DNA of 64,000 nt from Arsukibacterium sp. UBA5043. Lineage in GTDB: Bacteria; Pseudomonadota; Gammaproteobacteria; Enterobacterales; Alteromonadaceae. The stretch is taken from positions 62,001 through 126,000 of the forward strand of contig DIBV01000006.1 in assembly GCA_002415085.1 (NCBI GenBank), given 5' to 3'. Below, one piece after another: positions 45,668-55,735 of the stretch; the first letter of the stretch is position 1, and each line of letters begins with the position of its first letter. A program made the position numbers and the translations under genes. Under the pieces are notes generated by a model, which was not told the origin of the DNA, made no database searches, and worked only from the letters and a program-made list of their open reading frames with translations.

Positions 45668-47065
45668 CAGCTCTTTAAGCTTGCGCGTTAAGGTATTGCG
45701 ACCCCAGCCCAGGCAGCGGGCCGCTTCCTGCTTGTGACCCCGGGTAAAAGATAATGCCTGCTCCAGGACTATCCGTTCAAATGCCGGACTGGCTTCGGCC
45801 AGAATATTTTGCTCGCCGGCAGCTAGCTTATCTTCTACCCAGCTGGCCAGTTGGCTTTGCCAGTCACCTGTCGGTTGCTCCGTCAGTTTCTGGCTGGATT
45901 TCGCCGGCTGGGTCAGTTCTGGCGGTAAATCTGCCACTACAATATGCTTGCCGCTGGCCATTACTGTCAGCCAGCGGCAGCTGTTCTCCAGCTGACGCAC
46001 ATTGCCAGGCCAGTCGAGCTTACTTAGAAATTCCTCTGCTTCTTTTGTCAGTGTTTTTGCCTCAACATTCAGCTCTTTAGCAGCTTGCTGTAAAAAGTGC
46101 TGAGCTAGCTTGGCGATGTCTTGCTTGCGATCTTTCAGCGGTGGCAAATGGACTCTAATCACGTTAAGCCGATGAAATAGATCTTCCCGGAACTTACCCT
46201 CCTGGGCCAGTTGCTCAAGGTTCTGATGGGTTGCCGCGATAATACGGACATCAACACTTACTGCCTGATGACCCCCTACCCGGTAAAACTGACCATCGGC
46301 CAGTACCCGCAGCAGCCGGGTTTGCACATCCAGCGGCATATCACCAATTTCATCCAGAAATAAGGTACCGCCGTCGGCTTGCTCAAAGCGGCCTTTGCGC
46401 AAGTTATTGGCTCCGGTAAATGCTCCCTTTTCATGGCCAAACAGTTCAGATTCAATTAAGTCTTTTGGTATGGCGGCCATATTTAAGGCGATAAAAGGCT
46501 GTTCAGCCCGTGGGCTGTGTTTATGCAATGCCCGGGCAACCAGTTCTTTACCCGTACCCGACTGACCATTAATTAACACACTGATGCTGGATCGTGCCAA
46601 CCGACCGATGGCCCGGAACACCTCCTGCATAGCGGGTGCTTCGCCAATAATTTCTGGCGTAATGCTGACTGCCATGGGTTTTTGTTTTGCCAGCCTGCTA
46701 TGACTGTGCTGCAGCGCTCTGCTAATCAATGCCACTGCATCGTTAACATCAAAGGGTTTCGGTAAATACTCAAAAGCGCCACGCTTAAAGGCGTTCACGG
46801 CGCTATCCAGATCAGAATGGGCTGTCATAATGATAACCGGCAATTCAGGAGCAAGATCCTGCAGTCTGGCGAGCAGTGCCATACCATCGGTACCGGGCAT
46901 TCTGATATCGGATACCACCACGGCGGGTTGATCATATTCCAGACGCTGCAACATCAGGTCGGCTGATGCAAAGCTTTCACACTGTATGTCTGCACGAGCC
47001 AGTGCCTTTTCTAACACCCAACGTATTGAGTTGTCGTCGTCAATAATCCAGACGGTATCACTCAT
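45656..47065 (-). CDS. glnG: Nitrogen regulation response regulator NtrC
   Basis: A sigma-54 activator of 469 residues. The receiver domain has its phosphoacceptor Asp near residue 53 ([13 protein letters not shown]). The AAA+ domain has [15 protein letters not shown] near 165, the sigma-54 contact loop EKGAFTGA near 215 and [11 protein letters not shown] near 235. A C-terminal Fis-type helix-turn-helix ([18 protein letters not shown]) closes it. It turns on glnA and other nitrogen genes when phosphorylated by NtrB. The ATG at 47065 has a GGAGGA site; the longer frame overlaps ntrB. Tandem NtrC sites are visible before glnA. Confidence 0.96.
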   Translation of the reverse strand: MSDTVWIIDDDNSIRWVLEKALARADIQCESFASADLMLQRLEYDQPAVVVSDIRMPGTDGMALLARLQDLAPELPVIIMTAHSDLDSAVNAFKRGAFEYLPKPFDVNDAVALISRALQHSHSRLAKQKPMAVSITPEIIGEAPAMQEVFRAIGRLARSSISVLINGQSGTGKELVARALHKHSPRAEQPFIALNMAAIPKDLIESELFGHEKGAFTGANNLRKGRFEQADGGTLFLDEIGDMPLDVQTRLLRVLADGQFYRVGGHQAVSVDVRIIAATHQNLEQLAQEGKFREDLFHRLNVIRVHLPPLKDRKQDIAKLAQHFLQQAAKELNVEAKTLTKEAEEFLSKLDWPGNVRQLENSCRWLTVMASGKHIVVADLPPELTQPAKSSQKLTEQPTGDWQSQLASWVEDKLAAGEQNILAEASPAFERIVLEQALSFTRGHKQEAARCLGWGRNTLTRKLKELDIE

Positions 47066-47069
47066 CGCG

Positions 47070-48134
47070 TTATTCCTCCGTGTCTGATATAGGCAAATAT
47101 AAGGTGAATTCAGTTTGGCCAGGCCAGCTATCACAGTCGATCCAGCCGCCATGCTGATGGATAAGGGTTTGGGCAATAGATAAGCCTAATCCGGTGCCAC
47201 CGGCTTTGCCGCTTACCATCGGATAAAACAAGGTATCTTTAATTTCAGCGGGTATGCCGGGGCCGTTGTCGATTACTTTGATAAACGCGACCAGCTTATA
47301 GCGCTTTCCATTTAACGTGTGCTGATGCAAAATCCGGCTCTGCAGACAAATGGCGCCATTGGCAGATAACACTTGTTGCGCATTGCGAACGATGTTCAGT
47401 AATGCTTGTTCTATCAATTCAGGGTCAAAACAAAAGTCCGGAATACTGGGATCATAGTCGCGGCTAAAACGCACTTTGTCCGGATTATCCATTTGGGCAA
47501 GTTGTAATACCTGCTCTATTACCTGATGCAGATTGGCAATCAGCTTTTGCGGTGGACGATATGGGCCAAGCAAGCGGTCAACCAGGTTTCGTAGCCGATC
47601 GGCCTGAGCAATAATGAGCTGGGTATACTCTTTTTGTTCTTCATCAAGCGATTCTTCCAGCAATTGCGCCGCACCGCGCAGCCCGCCTAACGGATTTTTA
47701 ATCTCATGGGCCAAGCCTCGTATTAATTCCCGCGCGGCCAGATGCTGATGCTGCTGCAGACTCTCCATACTGATTTTCCGCTGTTGATCAACCTGACGCA
47801 GTTCAAGTAACAGGTGGTTGGCCGGTTGCTCACTGACGGTAAGCGAAATATCAAGCAGCAGATGGCGGCCATCAAGCAGTACTGCTTGCACGTCGCTGAC
47901 GCTAAAACCTTGTTTACTATTAAGAGCAGCCGTCAAATGGCCTGCCCTGATATCCAAATGCTGAAATAAACCTGGAAAATATTGGGCCGTAAGGCGTTTC
48001 TCACCCAAACCCATGACAGCACAGCATGCAGTATTAAAATAACGTAGCATCAAATCATGGTCGAGCAACACTATCGCTGTAGTGAGTTGTTCGGCCAGGG
48101 CCATAAAATCAGATTTTTCACTGTGGGTTGTCAC
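47070..48134 (-). CDS. glnL: Nitrogen regulation sensor kinase NtrB
   Basis: A cytosolic histidine kinase of up to 354 residues. A PAS domain lies at about 15-110, the H-box RGLAHEIKNPLGGLRGAAQLLEE near 137-160 and the ATPase domain has VIDNGPGIP and KAGGTGLGLSIAQTLIHQHGG near 300. The form is that of NtrB, whose kinase and phosphatase balance is set by PII. The start is GTG at 48134 (AGAGG site), with an internal ATG at 48104 as an alternative. The ntrC ATG is four bases after its stop. Confidence 0.94.
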   Translation of the reverse strand: MTTHSEKSDFMALAEQLTTAIVLLDHDLMLRYFNTACCAVMGLGEKRLTAQYFPGLFQHLDIRAGHLTAALNSKQGFSVSDVQAVLLDGRHLLLDISLTVSEQPANHLLLELRQVDQQRKISMESLQQHQHLAARELIRGLAHEIKNPLGGLRGAAQLLEESLDEEQKEYTQLIIAQADRLRNLVDRLLGPYRPPQKLIANLHQVIEQVLQLAQMDNPDKVRFSRDYDPSIPDFCFDPELIEQALLNIVRNAQQVLSANGAICLQSRILHQHTLNGKRYKLVAFIKVIDNGPGIPAEIKDTLFYPMVSGKAGGTGLGLSIAQTLIHQHGGWIDCDSWPGQTEFTLYLPISDTEE

Positions 48135-48215
48135 ACTGCCACCTCTGTTGCACCAATTTAGTGCAGGTGATTGGCAGTGTAATCGGTTTTTAGCCGAAAT
48201 ACAGCCTTGGCTGCC

Positions 48216-48731
48216 CTAATTGGGGTTAATTACCGACGCTCTGTGTAGATAGAAGGTTGTGACAGGACTTGTTGCAATAAGCTTGCCGCTTTGATCAAAT
48301 AGTTCCATTTGTAGTTTGTGTTCACCGCGGTCAATATCACGCAGGATAAAGGTGGCTTTATTCTGTGGCTCGCTCAGCGGGGTGCCATCGACAACCAGCC
48401 GGACTTGCAGTCCACGTTGAAACATCGGGGTGATCCGGCCAGATACATAAACTGAACCGGTATTATCGCGTACCGTGCCATTATTTTCCGGTTGAGTAAT
48501 TTCAATCTTAAAGGGTTCCACTTCAATCGGTTTTCGGGCAGGCAGGCTAGGGTCAACCGACTCCATAATATTGGGACGACTGGTTAAGTTAACTTCTTGT
48601 GCGCCAGGCTGTGGGCTATCAGAAAATATTAAAACGCCATTTGCATCTTTGGTGACAAAAATACGCTTTTCCTGCGCCTGTAATGGCAGCATGATTGTCA
48701 GTAAAGTTAATAACAACAGTAACTTATTCAT
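48216..48731 (-). CDS. DUF4124 domain periplasmic protein
   Basis: A protein of 171 residues with a signal peptide (about 1-19). A DUF4124 segment (KRIFVTKDANGVLIFSDSPQPGAQEVNL, about 22-50) is followed by a beta-rich domain with DNTGSVYVSGRITP near 90 and FILRDIDRGEHKLQMELFDQSG near 128, which looks immunoglobulin-like. The function is unknown. A DUF4124 gene between glnA and ntrB is a recurring arrangement in gammaproteobacteria, in my recollection, so it may share nitrogen control. Confidence 0.82.
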   Translation of the reverse strand: MNKLLLLLTLLTIMLPLQAQEKRIFVTKDANGVLIFSDSPQPGAQEVNLTSRPNIMESVDPSLPARKPIEVEPFKIEITQPENNGTVRDNTGSVYVSGRITPMFQRGLQVRLVVDGTPLSEPQNKATFILRDIDRGEHKLQMELFDQSGKLIATSPVTTFYLHRASVINPN

Positions 48732-48808
48732 GTGCTTGTCAAATCCATTGATATTGCATTCTAATTATTATTGCTACACTTTAGCGCGCTTTAAAAAAGA
48801 ATTCTACA

Positions 48809-48837
48809 AAAAAAGGCCCACCAAGGTGGGCCTTTTT
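48809..48837. terminator. Terminator after glnA
   Basis: AAAGGCCCACC and GGTGGGCCTTT form a strong stem around AA, with A and T runs on either side. It lies 15 bases after the glnA stop and separates glnA from the DUF4124-ntrB-ntrC unit. Confidence 0.9.
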
Positions 48838-48851
48838 CAGGGAAGCGTAAA

Positions 48852-50261
48852 TTAAACGCTGTAATACAGTTCAAACTCCAATGGATGCACAGCTACTGCT
48901 ACCCGACGTGATTCTGCACGTTTTATGGCAATATAGGCATCAATCATCGCATCGGACATTACGCCGCCTTTAGTAAAGATAGCGCGGTTTTTGTCCAGCT
49001 CGTCCATCGCCTCATCCAGCGTGGTACACACCTGTGGAATATTGGCGGCTTCTTCAGCAGGTAAGTCATATAAATCTTTATCCATGGCATCGCCAGGATG
49101 GATCTTATTCTGAATACCATCTAAGCCCGCCATTAACTGGGCAGTGAATGCCAGGTATGGATTCGCAGCCGGGTCTGGAAAACGGCATTCAATCCGGCGC
49201 GCTTTGGCACTTGGCACTAATGGAATACGTATTGACGCTGAGCGGTTTCGGGCTGAGTATGCCAGCATTACCGGTGCTTCAAAGTGGGGAACTAAGCGCT
49301 TGTACGAGTTAGTAGAAGGATTGGTAAAGGCATTAATTGCTTTAGCATGCTTAATAATGCCGCCAATATAGTACAACGCCAGTTCTGATAAACCAGCATA
49401 TTTATCACCGGCAAACAAATTCACACCATCTTTAGCCAGTGACTGGTGACAATGCATACCTGAACCATTGTCGCCAACCAGTGGTTTTGGCATAAAGGTT
49501 GCGGTTTTGCCGTACAGATGTGCCACGTTATGAATAACGTACTTCAGCTGTTGCACTTCGTCAGCTTTTTTAGTCAGGGTGTTAAAGCGGGTGGCAATTT
49601 CATTCTGGCCGGCGGTGGCGACTTCGTGGTGGTGGGCTTCAACAACTTGTCCCATTTCTTCCAGTACCATACACATAGCACTGCGGATGTCATGACCTGA
49701 GTCTACCGGCGGTAAAGGGAAGTAACCGCCTTTTACACCTGGCCGGTGGCCTTTATTGCCATCTTCATAAGCGGTGCCGGAGTTCCAGGCGGCTTCAGTA
49801 GAGTTAATTTTAAAGAATGAGCTGGCCATAGTGGTTTCAAAGCGAATATCGTCGAACATAAAAAATTCTGGTTCAGGACCAAACAGCACCGTATCAGCGA
49901 TACCGGTTGATTTTAAATATTCTTCAGCACGCTTGGCGATAGAGCGTGGGTCACGGTCATAGCCCTGCATGGTACTGGGTTCAATAACATCGCAGGTTAC
50001 GTTTAACGTTGTTTCTTCAAAAAACGGATCAAGTACTGCAGTGTTTGGATCTGGCATCAGAATCATGTCTGAATCATTGATGCCTTTCCAGCCGGTAATG
50101 GAAGAACCGTCAAACATTTTGCCGTCTTCAAACATGTCTTCAGTGACCTGACTTACCGGAATACTGACATGCTGCTCTTTACCCTTAGTATCGGTAAAAC
50201 GCAGATCTAAGAATTTAACGTCGTTTTCTTTAATTAGTTTTAATACTTCCGATGCAGACAT
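48852..50261 (-). CDS. glnA: Glutamine synthetase, type I
   Basis: An enzyme of 469 residues that makes glutamine from glutamate and ammonia with [16 protein letters not shown] lies near residue 50, the metal-binding [10 protein letters not shown] near 128, PVDSGHD near 190 and the [11 protein letters not shown] histidine region near 265. The adenylylation tyrosine is in [10 protein letters not shown] near 398, so ATase control is likely. The ATG at 50261 has a GGAGGA site; the frame to 50291 is upstream of it. A sigma-54 promoter and NtrC sites lie upstream. Confidence 0.97.
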   Translation of the reverse strand: MSASEVLKLIKENDVKFLDLRFTDTKGKEQHVSIPVSQVTEDMFEDGKMFDGSSITGWKGINDSDMILMPDPNTAVLDPFFEETTLNVTCDVIEPSTMQGYDRDPRSIAKRAEEYLKSTGIADTVLFGPEPEFFMFDDIRFETTMASSFFKINSTEAAWNSGTAYEDGNKGHRPGVKGGYFPLPPVDSGHDIRSAMCMVLEEMGQVVEAHHHEVATAGQNEIATRFNTLTKKADEVQQLKYVIHNVAHLYGKTATFMPKPLVGDNGSGMHCHQSLAKDGVNLFAGDKYAGLSELALYYIGGIIKHAKAINAFTNPSTNSYKRLVPHFEAPVMLAYSARNRSASIRIPLVPSAKARRIECRFPDPAANPYLAFTAQLMAGLDGIQNKIHPGDAMDKDLYDLPAEEAANIPQVCTTLDEAMDELDKNRAIFTKGGVMSDAMIDAYIAIKRAESRRVAVAVHPLEFELYYSV

Positions 50262-50366
50262 GCATTCCTCCAATTGAACCGATTTGTACACTTAAATAGT
50301 GATTGCCCTATTAAATGCCAGATATATGCCAATATATAACCATGTTGATTTTATTGAGTATTTGGC

Positions 50367-50382
50367 GCCAGCCGCGTGCCAA
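50367..50382 (-). promoter_or_regulatory. Sigma-54 promoter of glnA
   Basis: On the minus strand TTGGCACGCGGCTGGC fits TGGCACG-N4-TTGC with one mismatch and keeps the GG-N10-GC spacing at -24/-12. The start would be near 50356, about 95 bases before the glnA ATG. Adjacent NtrC sites support it. Confidence 0.82.
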
Positions 50383-50393
50383 AATACTTTGGG

Positions 50394-50410
50394 TGCACCA
50401 TTGTGGTGCT
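50394..50410. promoter_or_regulatory. NtrC binding site 1 before glnA
   Basis: TGCACCA-TTG-TGGTGCT agrees with the NtrC consensus TGCACCA-N3-TGGTGCA in 13 of 14 positions. Its centre lies about 46 bases upstream of the predicted glnA start. Confidence 0.85.
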
Positions 50411-50414
50411 GCTT

Positions 50415-50431
50415 CGCCCGCTATTGGTGCG
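50415..50431. promoter_or_regulatory. NtrC binding site 2 before glnA (weaker)
   Basis: The second half TGGTGCG matches 6 of 7 consensus bases, the first half CGCCCGC only 3 of 7. Its centre is 21 bases, two helical turns, from site 1, the spacing expected for cooperative NtrC dimers. Confidence 0.6.
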
Positions 50432-50608
50432 TTGCCGTAACAGCAAAGTGTAGCTGAGATTTTGGCTCTGTTTAAAAAAAAACCGTCAATGAGCACAACG
50501 CCTTTTTCTTTCTGTGAAAAAAAAGAGTAGAATATGCGCCCTTTACTTTTGAAAAGCGTTTGCCTGGTGGTCATTATGGTCATCTAGTGCCACAGAGGAT
50601 ATTGATTC

Positions 50609-52447
50609 ATGAGCGTTACCGCGTCAACTTTAGATAAACTGCGTAATATTGCCATCATCGCGCACGTCGACCACGGCAAAACCACCCTGGTAGACAAACT
50701 GCTGCAACAATCAGGCACCTTTGATGCCCGTGCTAAGTTGCAGGAGCGGATGATGGACTCCAATGCTCAGGAGTCTGAGCGCGGTATAACCATCCTGGCG
50801 AAAAATACCTCGGTACGCTGGAACGGCTACCACATCAATATTCTTGATACCCCGGGTCACGCCGATTTTGGTGGTGAAGTAGAGCGGGTATTGTCAATGG
50901 CAGACTCTGTTTTACTATTGGTAGATGCGGTTGACGGCCCAATGCCGCAAACCCGCTTCGTTACCCAGAAAGCGTTCTCTCACGGTTTGAAACCAATCGT
51001 AGTGGTGAACAAAATTGACCGCCCGGGCGCCCGCCCTGATTGGGTTATCGACCAGGTATTTGACTTGTTCGACAACTTAGGTGCCACTGACGAGCAGTTA
51101 GACTTCCCCATTGTTTACGCTTCAGCGTTAAATGGCTGGGCAACCTTAGACTATAACGAACCTAAAACAGATATTACTGATTTGTTCGAGGCTATTGTTA
51201 AGCACGTGGCGCCGCCAGCTGTAGAATTAAATGGCGAAACCCAGTTACAGGTATCCCAGCTGGATTACTCCAGCTACCTGGGCATTATTGGTATTGGCCG
51301 GATCAAGCGTGGCACCCTTAAAGCGAACCAGCAGGTGACTATTGTTGGCGCCGATGGCAGCAAGCGTAACGGTAAAGTTGGCCAGGTGTTTGGTTATTTA
51401 GGTCTGGAGCGGGTAGAGACGCCAGAAGCCCAAGCCGGTGACATTGTCGCGTTCACTGGCCTTGGTGAGCTGAAAATATCTGACACCATTTGTAGCACAA
51501 CTAAAGTGCAGGCATTGCCTGCGCTGCAGGTGGATGAGCCTACTGTTACCATGACATTCCAGGTAAACACTTCTCCGTTCGCCGGTAAAGAAGGTAAGTT
51601 CGTTACCTCACGTCAGATTTTAGAACGCTTAACCCATGAGCTTAAACACAACGTGGCGCTGCGGGTTGAAGAGACCGAAGACGGTGACAAGTTTAAAGTG
51701 TCGGGTCGTGGTGAGTTACACTTAGGCGTATTAATTGAGAACATGCGGCGCGAAGGTTTCGAATTAGCGGTTTCACGCCCTGAAGTTATTATGAAAATAG
51801 TAGACGGCGCTAAAATGGAACCGATGGAAAACGTCACCATCGACTGCGAAGAGCAGAACCAGGGCGCCATCATGGAGCGGATGGGGGAGCGTAAAGCTGA
51901 CTTAACCAACATGCAGCCAGACGGTAAAGGCCGGATCCGGATGGATTTCAACATGCCAAGCCGTGGTTTAATTGGTTTCCGTACCGAGTTTATGACCATC
52001 ACCTCAGGCACCGGCCTGATGTACCATACCTTTGACCACTATGGCCCGCATAAAGGCGGTAACATTGGTCAGCGTATGAATGGCGTGATGATCTCTAATG
52101 CCGTCGGTAAAGCCGCTGGTTACGCAATTTTCTCCTTGCAGGAACGCGGTAAAATGTTTATCGGTCACGCAGAAGAAGTGTACGAAGGTCAGGTTATCGG
52201 TATTCACAGCCGTAGCAATGACTTAACAGTTAACTGCTTAAAAGGTAAGCAGTTAACTAACGTACGTGCCTCAGGTACTGACGAAGCGATTAACCTGGTT
52301 CCACCAGTGCGTTACACCCTGGAGCAGGCACTGGAGTTTATTGACGACGACGAACTGGTAGAAGTAACACCTAAATCTATCCGGATCCGTAAGCGTCATT
52401 TAACTGAAAACGATCGCAAGCGCGCCAGCCGCGGCCCTGCTGCGTAA
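50609..52447 (+). CDS. typA: Ribosome-associated GTPase TypA/BipA
   Basis: A translational GTPase of 612 residues needed for ribosome assembly at low temperature and for stress responses. The P-loop [18 protein letters not shown] is at about residues 15-32, [10 protein letters not shown] near 55, the DTPGHADF motif near 78, and [12 protein letters not shown] near 130. EF-G-like domains follow, then the BipA-specific C-terminal region with [20 protein letters not shown] near 475. AGAGGA precedes the ATG. It is divergent from glnA, as in enterics, and the 347-base gap between them holds the nitrogen-control sites. Confidence 0.97.
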   Translation: MSVTASTLDKLRNIAIIAHVDHGKTTLVDKLLQQSGTFDARAKLQERMMDSNAQESERGITILAKNTSVRWNGYHINILDTPGHADFGGEVERVLSMADSVLLLVDAVDGPMPQTRFVTQKAFSHGLKPIVVVNKIDRPGARPDWVIDQVFDLFDNLGATDEQLDFPIVYASALNGWATLDYNEPKTDITDLFEAIVKHVAPPAVELNGETQLQVSQLDYSSYLGIIGIGRIKRGTLKANQQVTIVGADGSKRNGKVGQVFGYLGLERVETPEAQAGDIVAFTGLGELKISDTICSTTKVQALPALQVDEPTVTMTFQVNTSPFAGKEGKFVTSRQILERLTHELKHNVALRVEETEDGDKFKVSGRGELHLGVLIENMRREGFELAVSRPEVIMKIVDGAKMEPMENVTIDCEEQNQGAIMERMGERKADLTNMQPDGKGRIRMDFNMPSRGLIGFRTEFMTITSGTGLMYHTFDHYGPHKGGNIGQRMNGVMISNAVGKAAGYAIFSLQERGKMFIGHAEEVYEGQVIGIHSRSNDLTVNCLKGKQLTNVRASGTDEAINLVPPVRYTLEQALEFIDDDELVEVTPKSIRIRKRHLTENDRKRASRGPAA

Positions 52448-52460
52448 GTGCTCTGTGCGT

Positions 52461-52495
52461 AATAATAAAGCCAGCATAATGCTGGCTTTATTATT
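52461..52495. terminator. Terminator after typA
   Basis: A 17-base arm (52461-52477) and its exact inverted copy (52479-52495) form a long hairpin with core GCCAGC/GCTGGC and A/T-rich ends. It lies 13 bases after the typA stop. Confidence 0.9.
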
Positions 52496-52581
52496 TCTGA
52501 TAGCGCTGACCAAAGGTCTGTACTGGTCTGCCCTTGATTTTTCGCGTATTCTTTCGTTTATCAGGGTGTTAAGGAGCTGCT

Positions 52582-53448
52582 ATGGATAAACCACAATTGC
52601 TGCGGTATTTGCGTCAGGCTAAGGATTTCGTTGCAGCTTACTTCCAGCGCTGCCAGCAGGACCAAATTACGATTGTTGGTGGTTATCTGGCGTATATTTC
52701 ATTGTTATCGCTGGTCCCGCTTATTACAGTAATGTTTTCAATGCTGGGAATGTTTCCCATGTTTTCTGAAATGCGCAGCCGCCTGGAGGAACTTATTTTT
52801 GCTAATGTTATTCCTACCCGTGGTGAAGAAATTCAAAGCTACGTTAATGAGTTTATCAGTAATACTGGCGGTATGACGGCCGTTGGTATTCTGGCGCTGA
52901 TTGTCGTGGCGCTGCTACTTATTTATAATATCGACAAAACGTTAAATAAAATCTGGCGGGTAAAACAGCGGCCAAGGCCCATTATTTCGTTCTCTATTTA
53001 CTGGATGATCTTAACCCTGGGTCCGGTACTTATCGGTACTTCTATTGCTGTCACGTCATATCTGGCTACGTTTAGCCGCTACGCAGACGATTATACTCCT
53101 GGTATTTCCAGTTTTATTTTGTGGCTTATTCCGTACGCAATGTCGCTTTTAGCTTTTTTTATCCTGTATCTGGTGGTGCCTAATATTAAAGTACAGGTTC
53201 GCCATGCCCTCTGGGGCGCCTTGTTAGCGACGGTGTTATTTGAATTTTTTAAACGAGGTTTTGCGTTATATGTCAGTGAGTTTCCGGCTTATCAGGCAAT
53301 TTATGGGGCGTTAGCACTCGTGCCCATTCTGTTTATCTGGGTATATTTGTCCTGGCTGGTGGTGCTGCTTGGAGCTGAGCTTACCGCTTTACTTCAGCAA
53401 CGTGCTGAGCTGGAGGAAGCAGAAGCAAGCGGAGCGTCGCAGGCATGA
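52582..53448 (+). CDS. yihY: YihY/BrkB family inner-membrane protein
   Basis: A membrane protein of 288 residues with about six hydrophobic segments. The family is recognised by [21 protein letters not shown] near residues 33-53, [24 protein letters not shown] near 110-133, and [48 protein letters not shown] near 215-262. Its function is not settled, despite old labels as ribonuclease BN or virulence factor BrkB. AAGGAG precedes the ATG. dtd overlaps its stop by four bases, matching the E. coli yihY-dtd-yiiD order. Confidence 0.93.
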   Translation: MDKPQLLRYLRQAKDFVAAYFQRCQQDQITIVGGYLAYISLLSLVPLITVMFSMLGMFPMFSEMRSRLEELIFANVIPTRGEEIQSYVNEFISNTGGMTAVGILALIVVALLLIYNIDKTLNKIWRVKQRPRPIISFSIYWMILTLGPVLIGTSIAVTSYLATFSRYADDYTPGISSFILWLIPYAMSLLAFFILYLVVPNIKVQVRHALWGALLATVLFEFFKRGFALYVSEFPAYQAIYGALALVPILFIWVYLSWLVVLLGAELTALLQQRAELEEAEASGASQA

Positions 53449-53882
53449 AAGCGCTTATTCAGCGGGTGAGCCAGGCATCAGTCTCGGTAGCGGGTGAGCA
53501 AATCAGCGCTATCGGGCCGGGTATGTTATTACTGTTGGCCGTTGAGGCTACTGATAATGAGATGTCACTGAAAAAGCTGGTACATAAAGTGGCGCATTAC
53601 CGGCTGTTTAGTGACAGCAACGGTAAAATGAATTTAAATGTGCAGCAAGCCGGTGGTGCGGTATTAGTGGTATCGCAGTTTACCCTTGCAGCAGATACCC
53701 AAAGCGGTTTGCGGCCCAGTTTTACCCCCGCAGCGGCGCCTGCTATTGCTGAACAGTTTTACCTACAATTTATTCAACAATTAGCCGAACATGAAATAGC
53801 CGTACAAACGGGCCGTTTTGCCGCGGATATGCAGGTTAGCCTGATAAATGATGGCCCGGTTACGTTTATGTTAAGCAGTTAA
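53445..53882 (+). CDS. dtd: D-aminoacyl-tRNA deacylase
   Basis: An enzyme of 145 residues that frees tRNA from wrongly attached D-amino acids and glycine. [15 protein letters not shown] opens the protein, the [17 protein letters not shown] motif lies at about 77-93, and the cross-subunit Gly-Pro motif is in [10 protein letters not shown] near 135. It overlaps yihY by an ATGA and is followed 30 bases later by yiiD. Confidence 0.95.
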   Translation: MKALIQRVSQASVSVAGEQISAIGPGMLLLLAVEATDNEMSLKKLVHKVAHYRLFSDSNGKMNLNVQQAGGAVLVVSQFTLAADTQSGLRPSFTPAAAPAIAEQFYLQFIQQLAEHEIAVQTGRFAADMQVSLINDGPVTFMLSS

Positions 53883-53912
53883 CGACACTATCTGACTGAT
53901 AATGAGCACTTT

Positions 53913-54842
53913 ATGGCACTCCCTACCGATTGGCAATTAACCAGCCCGATAACACCAGAGCATTGGCAGGCCTATTATGACCTGCGCTGGCAGGTACTGC
54001 GATCGCCCTGGCAACAGCCGCGAGGCTCCGAACAGGATGAGTTAGAGTTGCAAGCCCATCATTTAATGTTAACCGACAATAAGGGGATGGTGCAGGCTGT
54101 AGGCAGATTACATCGGCTGGATGATAAAACCGGACAAATCCGGTACATGGCTGTGGCCGATACCACCCGTGGTAAAGGTGCGGGCAGCCTGATATTAAAT
54201 GCGCTGGAGCAGCAGGCTGTGGTGCTTGGATTTCAGCTAATGCAATTAAATGCCAGAGAGCAGGCGGTTAGTTTTTATCAGAAATTCGGTTACCAGCCGG
54301 TAGGGCAGGCTGAGCCGCTATTTGGTATCAACCATGTTCGCATGACCAAAGCGCTATGCCTTGCAGGCACTGCAGCCGATTATCTGCAATGGCAACGGCA
54401 ACTGTCAGACACCTGGCAACAGACCATTCCCCTTAGCCAGTATATGCAGCTTAAGATCAGTAGTTTTGATGGTTACCGCTTAAACTGCAGTGCACCGCTG
54501 GCACCTAATATCAATTTACATCAAACCATGTTCGCCGGCAGTATTTACACCCTGGCCACCTTGACAGGCTGGGGGATGCTTTACCTGCAACTGCAAGCGC
54601 TGGGATTGCAGGGTGTGCAAGTGCTGGCGCATGCTGAAATCCGCTATCGACGACCCGTGACAAGTGCGCCAGAAGCACGCTGCGAATTGCTCCATTGCCA
54701 GGGTGACTTAACGCCACTGGCTAGAGGTAAAAAAGTCCGGCAGCGCATCAGAGTGGGGATTTATTGCCAGCAGCAAAATTGCGCTGAATTTATCGGCGAT
54801 TACGTCGTCCTGCCTGATTTGTCTCCGGAAAATCAAACATAA
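53913..54842 (+). CDS. yiiD: Bifunctional GNAT acetyltransferase / thioesterase (YiiD/FabY-like)
   Basis: A protein of 309 residues with two domains. An N-terminal GNAT domain (about 1-150) shows IRYMAVADTTRGKGAGSLILNALEQQA near 75-100 for acetyl-CoA binding. A C-terminal hot-dog domain (about 160-305) has PNINLHQTMFAGSIYTLATLTGWGML near 195-222. This fusion and its place after yihY-dtd match E. coli YiiD, which has been linked to fatty-acid initiation under the name FabY. I am sure of the family, less so of the reaction. Confidence 0.87.
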   Translation: MALPTDWQLTSPITPEHWQAYYDLRWQVLRSPWQQPRGSEQDELELQAHHLMLTDNKGMVQAVGRLHRLDDKTGQIRYMAVADTTRGKGAGSLILNALEQQAVVLGFQLMQLNAREQAVSFYQKFGYQPVGQAEPLFGINHVRMTKALCLAGTAADYLQWQRQLSDTWQQTIPLSQYMQLKISSFDGYRLNCSAPLAPNINLHQTMFAGSIYTLATLTGWGMLYLQLQALGLQGVQVLAHAEIRYRRPVTSAPEARCELLHCQGDLTPLARGKKVRQRIRVGIYCQQQNCAEFIGDYVVLPDLSPENQT

Positions 54843-54946
54843 GGTACCATCGTCAGTATTTATAAAGCATTTATCAAAACTTGGTAAAGCAGCTTTAGCC
54901 GCTCAGGCAGATAATATCTCTCAAGCAACGCAGGTTTGAGGTGGGT

Positions 54947-55567
54947 ATGAAAAATAAGTGGCTGTGGGTTTCTTCTATTAGCACGGTCATTGGCATAATG
55001 GCCGGTGGTGTTTATCTGTTTTTTGCCGAACATTCGTTGTTATTAAATGATAAGGATCTGACGCTGTCCGCGTTTTGGTCAACCTTTATGTTATGGGCGT
55101 TTGTGCTGATGTTTGTGGTAGCGCTATGTTGCAATGTGCTGGCATTTGTCGAGCTTGACGACGAACATCGCCTTGCCGGGGTTAACCAGCGCTTGCGGGA
55201 AATGTTAGCCGGCGGTGATCGTCAGCAACAGTTCCTGCATGACGCACAACGTCTGTTGAGTCGGCAGGGCAACTGGTTTAACAATGACAAAGTGGCTGCT
55301 GATTTCCAGTTATTGCATGCTCAGCGTGACACCCTGGTTTATGTGCAGCATAGTTGCGTACCGGTAGACATTGCTCAGGTAAGAACCATGTTTCAGCAAA
55401 TGCTGGCAGTTGATATTGCTGATGGGATAGTGGTCAGTAGTGGCGGTTTTTCCAATCAGGCGTGGATTTTTGCCCAGGAAGCGAATATCCGATTACTGGA
55501 TAACAAAAGTTTAAGAAAACAGCAAAAACGCGCAAAAATCCAGCAAGTACCACTAATTCAGAGCTGA
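54947..55567 (+). CDS. Membrane-anchored protein with degenerate Mrr-like nuclease domain
   Basis: A protein of 206 residues. Two transmembrane helices lie at about 5-25 and 44-66, then a cytoplasmic domain of 140 residues. VYVQHSCVPVDIAQVRTMFQQML followed by DGIVVSSGGFSNQAWIFAQEANIRLLDNKSL parallels the C-terminal core of Mrr-type restriction endonucleases. Their catalytic QxK, seen as QAK in Mrr, reads QHS here, and no upstream catalytic Asp is evident, so it should not cut DNA. It stands alone after yiiD. The fold assignment is an inference from pattern. A GAGGTG site precedes the ATG. Confidence 0.7.
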   Translation: MKNKWLWVSSISTVIGIMAGGVYLFFAEHSLLLNDKDLTLSAFWSTFMLWAFVLMFVVALCCNVLAFVELDDEHRLAGVNQRLREMLAGGDRQQQFLHDAQRLLSRQGNWFNNDKVAADFQLLHAQRDTLVYVQHSCVPVDIAQVRTMFQQMLAVDIADGIVVSSGGFSNQAWIFAQEANIRLLDNKSLRKQQKRAKIQQVPLIQS

Positions 55568-55663
55568 TATCAAAGTTTCATTAGGATTTTCATCAACAAA
55601 AAAGCGATATTCAGCGCTGAAAGGAATCAAAATAATAAACACGGACTGCTTCACTTCCTGCAT

Positions 55664-55688
55664 AGCTGGCTTCGGCCAGCTTTTTTAT
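55664..55688 (+). terminator. Terminator after the Mrr-like gene
   Basis: AGCTGGC and GCCAGCT form a 7-bp stem with a TTCG tetraloop and a run of six T. It lies about 100 bases after the gene's stop; the space between holds no ORF. A small RNA ending here cannot be excluded, but no promoter is clear. Confidence 0.85.
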
Positions 55689-55735
55689 TAGCGGTTATTC
55701 CACTAAGCAGTTCGCCACCTAAGCTGTGAGTACTT

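Noticed and set aside
50311-50583. 90-residue open frame on the minus strand upstream of glnA
   Set aside because: It covers the sigma-54 promoter and NtrC sites, has no recognisable domain, and its start lies in an A/T-rich typA leader region.
55568-55735. Possible small RNA gene ending at the strong terminator near 55688
   Set aside because: A terminator is clear but I see no convincing promoter or conserved stem upstream. The gap is better read as the 3' untranslated region of the preceding gene.
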